NCBI GenBank assembly: GCA_021234155.1
Contig: JAJEKV010000056.1
Span: 5,206,932-5,270,931 of the forward strand
Direction of reading: 5' to 3'
DNA length: 64,000 bases
Origin: Isoetes taiwanensis
Taxonomy: Eukaryota; Streptophyta; Lycopodiopsida; Isoetales; Isoetaceae
In this document: positions 55,541-64,000 of the stretch, in pieces
How the letters are laid out: every line of letters begins with the position of its first letter
How positions within the stretch are numbered: the first letter of the stretch is position 1
Position numbers and translations under genes: made by a program
The notes under the pieces: generated by a model
The model's input: the letters and a program-made list of their open reading frames with translations, nothing else
Database searches by the model: none
What the model was told of the DNA's origin: nothing

Positions 55541-56234
55541 TCTAGATGGATTTTTTGAAGACGTGGGTACGTAGACATTTATTTCTTCCATAGTCTACGG
55601 ATTAGCCATGGTTAGTTCAAAGTCGAGCTAAAAGCACAGAAGATGCAATGAGTATTGAATTTAGTAAAATTTTCAAAAATTAACAATGAATTTACCCATA
55701 TCAAGAGACGATGCATATCGAATTTATTAACAATTGGATTGTTGAAGTTTGGTGTCAAGGTAGAATATTAATTCCAATCGACAGTTCCAAATTCCTCACA
55801 CTCAAGACTATGAAACGCGTATAAGATCTTACACTGCTTATTCTTTGATGCTATCACTTTCAGGAATGTAATACTTGGCGCATGTTTGTTAGACAAAAAA
55901 TTCCCTACAATTCCTCACATAGGACTTGCACTACATACTTTGTAAACACTATCACAAATGCCCATAACGCAAGCAGTCAATAGTAACAAAACACATTTTC
56001 CTATTTCCCTTGCTAGAATATATTAGAATAAACTTTTGCCAAGACGTAGAAATTCACTCACAATTACATTAGTTCGTTAGCACCATTGCAATTGCTCCTA
56101 GAAATTTGTGGCGCTAGGTTTCCCACCTTATATAATTTTTTGCCCTTTAGATGTTGTAAAGTTAAATCCACCATTTTTATTACTTTTCAACTTATGTCCG
56201 ACAAAAAGCCCAGCAACGCTGGGCACTTTTTCTA

Positions 56235-56797
56235 TTGATTATTACAGTGTTGATCGAGCTGTTAATGAGAATGACATAGGGGTCTATCCTATCGAATTTT
56301 TGAATGCACAAACTCCGAGCGGGATGCCTCCTCATCAATTAACTTTGAAGGTTGGCATGATTGTCATGTTATCGAGGTCTGTTTCTACACGTAAGGGACT
56401 CTACAATGGCACTCGCCTCATTATACGTTCATTGGAAAGACGCGCTATAGATGCCGAGATTGTCACTGGAAAGAATATTGGAAGCAGAGTGTTCATATTT
56501 AGAATACCTTTGGTGCCCAATAATGCAGAACTCTCATTTCAGTTTGAGTGCATACAATTTCCATTGCGTCCAGCTTTTGGTATGATAATCAACAAGTCCC
56601 AAGGCCAAACAATGAAAATGGTAGGTTTGTATTTGCCAAATCCAGTATTCAGCCATGGACAACTTTACGTGGCACTCTCGAGAGCTCAAGGAATCCAAGG
56701 CATAAAGGTACTCATTCTATCGATTGATGGAGATGCTTCAAGAGATGTCGATAGATCACGATATACAACAAATATAGTATACAAAGAACTCCTCTAA
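56235..56797 (+). pseudogene. Helitron PIF1-like helicase, C-terminal part
   Basis: Resumes as IDYYSVDRAVNENDIGVYPI, then EFLNAQTPSGMPPHQLTLKV and GMIVMLSRSVSTRKGLYNGT with RLIIRSL; then RPAFGMIINKSQGQTMKMVG (motif V) and FSHGQLYVALSRAQG (motif VI). The frame stays open to a TAA at 56795-56797. This part has no damage of its own. Its apparent upstream codons (56108-56234) belong to the nested Helitron. Confidence 0.88.
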
Positions 56798-56915
56798 GTA
56801 TGAGTTTAATACTTAAAAATCACAACATGCAATTTCTCTTTGTTCTCATTGATATCTTCTACTTTCTTTCTTCGTTTTATTTTTATCTTACTTACTTACA
56901 TCTTCATCCATGTAG

Positions 56916-57591
56916 ATGGTGCGTATTTTGGTCCCGTGGTATGTCTTCAGTCACCATGTCGCCAAATGCCTAAAGGGTGACAGAAGCTACCACATCTCCC
57001 GTGTTACTTATGTCATATGCGCTCTTGGATCATGGTATGACTGGGAACGAAAATACCATGCTCATGTACATGGGGTAGCAAGCGTGGAAATTGAGGAGCT
57101 CATTGCAAAGCTCAAAGAAATATTTAGCACTGACGAGGTTGTGAAGTTGGAGCGCTTTATCCAACTAATTGATGACTTCCTGTTTGCTCAAGTTTTCCCG
57201 AGGGAGCGTTGTTTACGCGGATGTGCTGTGAGAGAGGTAGGTAGGTGGAGGATAGAGTACATGTATCTATTTATTGGGTAATGTAGTGCTTTGACTAACC
57301 TTTGATTGTTTATCTTTTTTTTATCAGATAAGAAACGACACCGTGCACTGGCGAATTGGTGTTTTGGTAGCAAAAGAACTCACTTGCATTGGAATATGTA
57401 ATGGAACACTTTTTAGGGTCTACAAATCATTTCTTCCCGATGCGGTATCTGATTCCATTATACGATCCTACCTTCAGGATGAGTTGTCTCATGTGCTTGA
57501 TAGTCAAGAGACATCGTGGGCAGTTCGAATCAATGACTCGCCTGTACATTTCACTTTACGCCGGCTAAGATGTTATCCGTCGGAGAAGTGA
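56916..57591 (+). CDS. Two-exon Helitron accessory protein of unknown function
   Basis: Lies between helicase and 3' end, same strand. Exon 1 is 56916-57237 or close (ATG after a pyrimidine stretch, donor GAGAGAG|GTAGGT) and exon 2 is about 57328-57591 (acceptor TTTTATCAG|ATAAG). They join in phase 0 as CAVRE|IRNDT. The product is about 195 residues: MVRILVPWYVFSHHVAKCLK, GSWYDWERKYHAHVH, two amphipathic helices (IEELIAKLKEIFS and VKLERFIQLIDDFLF), then a beta-rich second half (RIGVLVAKELTCIGICNGTL and WAVRINDSPVHFTLRRL). It is not the RPA-like OB-fold protein often found in plant Helitrons as far as I can tell. No stops, unlike the neighbours. Confidence 0.5.
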
Positions 57592-58030
57592 AGATATCAC
57601 GTGAGCATCCAACGAAGTACAACGTTAGGCCCTTGGTGATGTGCACCATGTGGAGATGTATATTTAGAGTTCCATCGTGAACTAAAACATCAATGAGCCA
57701 AGACAAGATTTTGCGTTTTATATATTTTTCTACTTATTTCTTATTGATATACTTAACTACTTCTAAGAGTGACATTTTCAACATCAATTTTGGATTTGTC
57801 TTTTTAGATTCTTTGCTTTCAATCGTAGATTAAACTATCTCCTACATTCCTTATAACAGGCGATTGTCTTCTCTATCGAAATCCATGAATGCAAATGCTA
57901 CTGGCATTATACTATTTCAATAGCAAAATTTCTTACAAAAGCAAATAACGTCAAAATTTCACATATAGACGTTTGAGGCACATATTTACTAAGGTGTTAA
58001 AGGCCAAGGAAAAGCACATGCCTAGGACAT

Positions 58031-58062
58031 TAGCCCGGCAACACCGGGCACACATTTACTAG
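58031..58062 (+). other. Helitron 3' terminus (hairpin and CTAG)
   Basis: GCCCGGCAACACCGGGC forms a 7-bp stem with a CAA-containing loop, followed by ACACATTTACTAG and host T. The stem is followed by 13 bases to the end, typical spacing. Confidence 0.85.
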
Positions 58063-59847
58063 TGTCTATTATATTCTCCCTTCACTTTGCAACTCATTTT
58101 ATTATAGCTAGCCTTAATTCAATTTTGTATTAAAATTTTGTTTTCCTATTTTGTTATAGTTTTAACAACTCGTATATTTCTATCCTCAGTGTTTTACATG
58201 CCCCTCACATTTATAGTTACCCTTTAATACAATTATATATTGTACTGTATCTGACATTTTTTACCTATATACTCTAATATTAATTATCTTTAATGTTTCC
58301 ACACTCACACTCTCTATCTTTACCATAGTTTACACTCACATGAGGACACATATTAATTCCTTGGTTATGTCTATACATTTACCAGACGTCCAGATATTCT
58401 TACATTCACATCGCACAGATACGGTGGAAGCATCGGAAGCATGCCTGATCCTTCCTGAGCCTGTTATATAGTGATGGTTGAGCAGGTCCTGAACTCTTGC
58501 TTGAAGTAGAAATGTGGCACGTTGGGAATACGGAGTGGTAAGGTATCCTTATTTTGGATCGATAGTCGAGAGAATTGGCATGACGTAGAAGAGACTGGAT
58601 ATAGCACCATATATTTGAGGGAGAAGTGGTATATGATTATCTGCCATAGATCACGTCAGAGAGGTGCTATACTAAGGTGGAAACTGGATTATAAGTACCC
58701 AGCTCCTGAAAGGGAGATCACTTTAGAAGTGTAGGTTTCGACAATGGTGGTGAAGGTATATAATGCCGACGCGACATTTTATAGCTATTGCTACTTGAAT
58801 CGAGGTATGATTCGCGGAACAGTAGAGAATAATGTCATATGAGGATGTTGATCCATAAATTATAGATTATAAAATTACACATACATTGTGTTTCATAAGG
58901 AGATTGATGATTCTGAGGCGTGAAATAAAGAAGCAAGATTATAGACGACGAAGAAGACCACGTAGCCACGTGGATACGCTTAATGACGTTGGTCAAATGC
59001 ATGACCATTATGCATGATATAAATTAAGGAAATGGACGCATCTTATGTCTGCTAGGAGCATCGAGATGCCGAATAAAAGACTGGACAATAGTGTGGAACG
59101 TAGTTTCTACACAAGGTCAAGAGAAGACGACAATTGGTAGGAGCAGGCGCAACCATCTAAAAGCTTCAAGGTATGTTAAGTTGTGTACCCACATGACAAG
59201 TGTGAAACAAGAGGAGCTTGAGAGTTGTTATAAACAGCGTTTCAAATATAGAGAATTTGTAAAGACACTTTAAATAGACCAAAGCCTGGAGTATGAGCAA
59301 GGTAGGTGCCCAGTGAACATCTCACCAAGGAGAATGTGCTCTGGACTCGGTATCGCGTGTGTATCCTGAGGAGTAGCTCCGCGTTGGTATATGCGTACTA
59401 GGACCATTTAATGGTAAAACACAACTAGAAAAGGATAGGACGTATAATAGAACTTTTAGTTCACATTCCATATGAGTACGGAAGTAATGAAAATAAGAGT
59501 TCTTATACTAGACGTTAAACATGTGGTATCTGCCCCTGTGGAATTTATGACTAGAGCTTGAGGAGGCAAACTAAGGTTAGAGAGTCTAGAAAGTGTGGTG
59601 TCGAAACCACAACATGTCTATGGTACCAGATAACCGAGTTGAGGAAATAAATTGGCGGTAAGTATGAACATAGCTAGGTGGCTATGTCAACGAGTTACAT
59701 ATGAGTCTAGACTTAGGGTTGGTGCACACATGTTACTATATCACATAATAACAACGTAGTGGTCTTGGATGTCGGAAGGATTTAGTAGTATCAAATACTA
59801 CAGTAGTGAGGATATCGAGGGATTGTGATATTCAGATGTATGTCATA
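58063..59847. other. Spacer between two opposed Helitron 3' ends
   Basis: Open frames are short (longest 70 codons at 58522). The wording, for example LREKWYMIICHRSRQRGAIL, hints at a decayed coding element but matches no family I can name. No RNA gene. Confidence 0.4.
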
Positions 59848-59885
59848 CTAGAAACGTGTGCCTGGTGTTGCCGGGCATTAGTCGT
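59848..59885 (-). other. Second Helitron 3' terminus, opposite orientation
   Basis: The minus strand reads GCCCGGCAACACCAGGC then ACACGTTTCTAG, ending at 59848 next to T. The hairpin and the spacing are nearly the same as at 58062, so this is the same family. The element body lies to the right and its 5' end is not identified in the window. Confidence 0.8.
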
Positions 59886-60140
59886 GAACATGTGGAATGG
59901 GTAAATGTAACAGGGTTTGTAAGTGGAATAAAAAGTTGTTAATGTATCTGTAAGTGTAAAGGAGAGCCAAATGTGAAGGATTTAAGGTCCAAGAGCGTTG
60001 GGCATTTGTCATAGCGCGTGGAATGTGTAGGAATAATGGGATGCATAGTTTGAAATAGATGCATCTAATAGTTTAGAATTTTATTGAAGACAGTGGATCC
60101 AATGTATAGTCAACACAAATGCATTTAAAAATGCAGTGGA

Positions 60141-60160
60141 TTTTTTTTTTTTTTTTTTTT
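60141..60160 (+). repeat. Poly(T) run
   Basis: A T run of about 20 bases directly precedes the first copy of the 274-bp direct repeat. A shorter T run precedes the second copy at 63719-63726. Confidence 0.9.
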
Positions 60161-60161
60161 A

Positions 60162-60435
60162 ATTATGGATAATGTGAAATGCCTTTTTTTTGTTCTGGCA
60201 GAAGTATGGACTTAAAGGTGAGTTGGCCTAGCAATATGATTTTGAATATGGTTCAGAACTTGAAACATGGAACTCCTATAGCAGAAAAGTATTTACGGTC
60301 CTTTATGGTAAAATAGACAATATGAAATTCGTTGTTTATTGTTAACTCTGAAATTTAGGGTTTCAGATAATGCGGCAAAGGAAAAACAGATCTTTGATAG
60401 ATTCCTTTCAAGATAATGATAGCACTTTGTTAAAC
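60162..60435 (+). repeat. 274-bp direct repeat, copy 1
   Basis: Starts ATTATGGATAATGTGAAATG and matches 63727-64000 with one substitution (AACAGATC here, AACGGATC there). The similarity may go on beyond the window end. Confidence 0.95.
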
Positions 60436-63400
60436 ATTGTATGAGGTTTTAGTGTAATACATGCCATGGTTTTTGAAAAATGAAAAGGTTGGATAACCAT
60501 ATATGCAGGATCAAGATTCAAATAGCAACACTTGAGAATAATGGAAGTATGCACTTGTGAATATCTATAAGGCTGTGAAAATAATTTGAAGAAACATTAG
60601 GTGTAAATAAAAGTGTATTATGGCATATGGGATTTCTTTTTGCAGATAATGGTCGAAAATAGACCAATGGTTGAAGCTTAACCTAAATGGAAAAAATCGA
60701 GCAGAGCATAGCATAGCATAGCTAACTCTAAGCCGAAAGCGGATATGGTCTGTGGGCAACTTGGGCATATGATTTCTGACCTTTGATGACGCATGATATT
60801 TGTTGTAGGACTGCCTTTAAGTTGAGAACTGTCGGTAGTTCAAAGATTGGAGTATATATCAGAGATCGGAGTGAAGCCAAAATATGCTGTCATAGACTAT
60901 TTGTAAGGCATAAACCGCATGCATTAGTGCCGGATCTACTTGTTGGATCCGGTATGCTTGGAGCTGAATATCGAAAAGAAGCTTGGTGTCGATGTCGACG
61001 GGTGCAATTTTTATGCTGATGTGAAAACGACATTAAGGCGGAAGCGCATTGGCTACAACAACGAATCTGAAGCCATTGGGAATGAATTCAATCTCCAACG
61101 ACATCCACAGGTTTGGAGACATTGAATTATTTTTGGTTTGTTGCACGTGCTATAGATCTAAGTACTTCAATGAGCTAATGCAAGAATGGGTCAAAATATT
61201 GTCATTATCTTTGGGGATCGATCACGCATCTATGCATTTGAGTGACGTAATACATGCATTAGGTTAAAATTAGTGCTATGAAAGCATCTAACTTAGAGTA
61301 CAATTTTCCATTATGTTGCAATGATTATGCTGCAAGGATTTGCTTGAAAACTCTACATTGGGCACAGATCTATGATTATGAATGAAGGGATGTAGGCTTT
61401 GAGTTAAATTTTGAGTCTAACATGTACTGAGCTTTTGCACTATCCCTTGGTGGATTTAGAACTGACATGAAGTTAGAAGGAGATTTAAGATAACAATAGA
61501 GTAGACATCTGGACTTTATTGGGTCGGCATGGGATTTCTCCACTGTGCTTTATATTTGACACCATGCTTAGCTAAAGAAGGTGTATTTGAGGTCTCTGCT
61601 GGGTCTGAGCAGTGTCAATAAATGATGATCTGGTTAATATTTAAAGGTTTGCACCTAGATCTGGCTGTCCACTTGGTGAGAAGATTACAGTGAATATAAT
61701 GGCTAAAATACTCCTGCTTAAAGCTTAAGGTGCTTCTTAAAGTTGTGAACATGTTAACTTGATTCTGAGGTGGGATTGAACAGAAAGCTTCAGTGATCTG
61801 CATGGTGGACCTGCACACTATTTTTCTACAGGTCTTGAACGTCTGGAACCTGAAGTTTGAAAGAACAAATGCCAGTCTAATTAGTAAATGTGCTAGTCTA
61901 ACTGGAATTTTGATTCTACAGAATCAGTTGAAATTGCTAGGGTCATGTCAGTAATAAATGCTCTATATGCTGCTTCCATGGCTTTGTCCACAGGTTTACA
62001 AAGCTATAAATAATTATTGAAAAGAATATACTGCTGGAATATGAGCTATGATTGTTCTCCTGCTAGTTTTTTATCCTGCTAGTATGCTCCCAGTTCCTGA
62101 AGATATTTCATGATCACATGTTGGCAGGCATTAGATAGCAGAAAATATTGCAGTTTCACACTTTAAGATGGCAATATCTTTTCCAGATTATCAATTTGAT
62201 GGAGTATACGGAGAATATGCCACGGCAAATGAAGGCTTCTGATCCCTCGCTATAAAGTCTGTTAACGTTTATGTATGTTGATGCAGCTTCACACCTTTGG
62301 AACAAGTGGCTCCTATGTGCTTTTGGCATGGTTAACACTAAGAATTACCTGGATTGAAGCTTCCAGAGTTGGATCTAGCTGTTTGGAATCCCTCTATTAA
62401 CATGCATGCGGCGAATTACGGATTCACTTAGATCAAATATTTAGGGCAGGGGCTTAGATATTCTTTGCAGATAAAATTTTCCTGTCTAGTGTGGTTCTCT
62501 GTCGATTGTGTTTATCTTATGGGCATGTCTATGGTGTCTATCTTAATGCAAGATGAAGGGCAGGTTCATTATTTAGGGCAGAGTTACTTATAAAGTCTCT
62601 GCTTGATAAATATGCATGTTTATGTGCTTGTGTTAACATGCAAGGTGAAGGGCGATAAGCCCAAGGAATCCGTAGCTTACCTGTTAGTGACTTAGGCTCT
62701 TACCCTTCTAAGGCTAACTGTCCTCTGGTTTCACTGCAGGTAACGGGATTTCTTGCTCCTATGTGTGTTTTCCCATTAAAGTTGGAAAAGCTACAAGACA
62801 AGACGAGATGACATTGAAGATATATTTTTGACAAGTCTGTTGAGCACTCTATGGTGTTGATTTGGAAGATAAAGAAACTTCTAAACTGTATTTTTTTTAT
62901 CTATTCTAGAGTCGATTTCTTAACTTTCCTAAAGGTAAACATGATGTATTGATGTATTGACGGAATATATTAATTGAATTGGCAAAAGGAGATTGTTTTT
63001 GGTAATTTATTTTGCGATGATAAATGTTAACCATTCTTAAGGCTTAAGTCAAAATTTACACCTGTTTTGGCTTAAGGCTGCATATTGGCCAGAAGTGGTC
63101 TTTGCAAAAGTCCATGGAAGGTAAAAGTCTGTTGAACAGATTTTAAAAGGTTTTTTTTCTTTAACTCAGTTCTCTAGTTATACTAGGGGCCTTAAAATGG
63201 TTAAAATTCAGGTGTAGATAATTTCTTACTAATACCTTTTGGATATTTATAGGAATTGGCATAGGCTTGAAATGACGATTATAATTCTTTCTATCAATCT
63301 GGACGATTACTCACTATGGCTGCCAATGTGGACGAGTATAATGTCAATAATCAGTGGTACAAATATAACTTGTGCAAAAATGACAGATGAGTTTCGCTCT

Positions 63401-63726
63401 TGGCTTGCATAAGAAGTAAGGAGATCAGAAGTAAGGAGATCGGCTAAAAAATAAAGGTAACATTACATTTGTTGTTGATGTAATCATGCCAATAAAGCTT
63501 AACATGTAAGCTGGATCATAGACTGAGTTTTGGCTCTTTTAAACTAGTCTTTTGGCATTGGCCCAGACTAGGAAGAATCTATTTGCCATTTGGCTCTCTG
63601 CAATAAAACATAATTAAGCAATATAGGTAGGGTAGGGCTTTGGCAACAAGGTCCTACTCTCCTTGTTGCTAACTTCATGTACGAATATGGCCCACCCTGA
63701 CCTACGGTAGGAGGCAGGTTTTTTTT
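60436..63726. other. Interval between the direct repeats, no gene recognised
   Basis: Only short frames. RRKRIGYNNESEAIGNEFNL (61030-61100) and the frame after it (NDIHRFGDIELF) look exon-like but are not recognised. If the repeats were LTRs, this 3.3 kb would be the internal region, but no primer site, gag or pol trace is visible. Confidence 0.45.
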
Positions 63727-64000
63727 ATTATGGATAATGTGAAATGCCTTTTTTTTGTTCTGGCAGAAGTATGGACTTAAAGGTGAGTTGGCCTAGCAAT
63801 ATGATTTTGAATATGGTTCAGAACTTGAAACATGGAACTCCTATAGCAGAAAAGTATTTACGGTCCTTTATGGTAAAATAGACAATATGAAATTCGTTGT
63901 TTATTGTTAACTCTGAAATTTAGGGTTTCAGATAATGCGGCAAAGGAAAAACGGATCTTTGATAGATTCCTTTCAAGATAATGATAGCACTTTGTTAAAC
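63727..64000 (+). repeat. 274-bp direct repeat, copy 2 (runs to window edge)
   Basis: Partner of 60162-60435. The full length cannot be seen. Confidence 0.95.

Larger units (their letters stand above)
52543..56234 (+). mobile_element. Nested non-autonomous Helitron, 3.69 kb
   Basis: The left end is TCCTATATTATAAAG after an A. The right end is a hairpin GCCCAGCAACGCTGGGC followed by ACTTTTTCTA, then T. Insertion between A and T without duplication, a TC start and a 3' hairpin are Helitron hallmarks; the last base of CTRR seems lost or changed. Removing 52543-56234 joins the helicase as AAP|IDYYSVDRA in frame. No Rep or helicase is inside. The 3' end is a relative of the host element's own terminus, so the host element, or a sister, could have mobilised it. 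Confidence 0.75.
48161..58062 (+). mobile_element. RepHel Helitron (decayed), interrupted by a nested Helitron
   Basis: Rolling-circle transposon with the order: basic N-terminal repeat protein, zinc-finger region, HUH/Y2 Rep, PIF1-type helicase, accessory gene, 3' terminus. The 3' end is a hairpin GCCCGGCAACACCGGGC, then ACACATTTACTAG at 58062 next to T, the canonical CTRR-T ending. The 5' TC end was not found, so the start given is that of the first supported gene. Frameshifts in every large gene mean it can no longer move by itself. About 3.7 kb of its length is a nested element (52543-56234). Confidence 0.85.

Noticed and set aside
60162-64000. Complete LTR retrotransposon at the right edge
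   Set aside because: The repeats do not start with TG, no primer site follows the first copy and no gag or pol is seen between them.

Overview
The window is nuclear DNA of a land plant with a large, repeat-packed genome. The broken genes are plant genes: a PHT1 phosphate transporter, a delta-9 fatty acid desaturase, PLS-type PPR proteins and 3-methylcrotonyl-CoA carboxylase beta. GT-AG introns, TATA boxes and plant-type Ty3/gypsy, LINE, CACTA, Mutator-like and Helitron elements agree with this. The style of the PPR and LINE fragments suggests a fern or another early-diverging vascular plant; that is an inference. I see no certain intact host gene. Almost every recognisable coding segment is a fragment inside, or broken by, mobile DNA.

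Layout. 1-3745: 5' part of a minus-strand Ty3/gypsy retrotransposon (LTR, tRNA-Asp-like primer site, gag, protease). 4250-6245: a duplicated segment whose inverted copy lies at 38775-40990; it holds a textbook 443-bp Mutator-type MITE with a 9-bp target duplication and an empty site in the other copy. 6938-8716: an 0.8-kb repeat abutting an antisense LINE fragment. 12100-12818 and 36105-37623: two halves of one PHT1 pseudogene, already partly duplicated in tandem, split by a 23.3-kb CACTA-type transposon (12819-36104). The CACTA call rests on matching terminal repeats, ACGT-rich subterminal arrays at both ends, a 3-bp target duplication (one base diverged) and a paralogous unoccupied site.

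Inside the CACTA element are: a left promoter with a first exon; a tandem array of about 95-bp units with a conserved hairpin; a 0.75-kb polypyrimidine tract; a nested 9.1-kb element with long inverted ends carrying desaturase and PPR fragments; a carboxylase fragment that keeps its splice sites; a GIY-YIG nuclease-like reading frame; a kinase-like gene with one frameshift; and a three-exon gene for a small membrane protein next to the right end. These parts have no obvious shared pathway; the set looks like accumulated transposon cargo.

Right part. 38.3-41.8 kb: tandem repeats, an AT-rich foldback and the inverted duplicate with a PPR fragment. 44.0-46.1 kb: the second 0.8-kb repeat followed by a sense LINE reverse transcriptase. 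48.2-58.06 kb: a decayed RepHel Helitron (basic repeat protein, HUH/Y2 Rep, PIF1 helicase, unknown two-exon accessory gene, 3' hairpin and CTAG end). Its helicase is interrupted by a 3.69-kb nested Helitron whose removal restores the frame. A second Helitron 3' end faces the other way at 59848. The window ends with a 274-bp direct repeat (60162-60435 and 63727-64000) that differs at one base.
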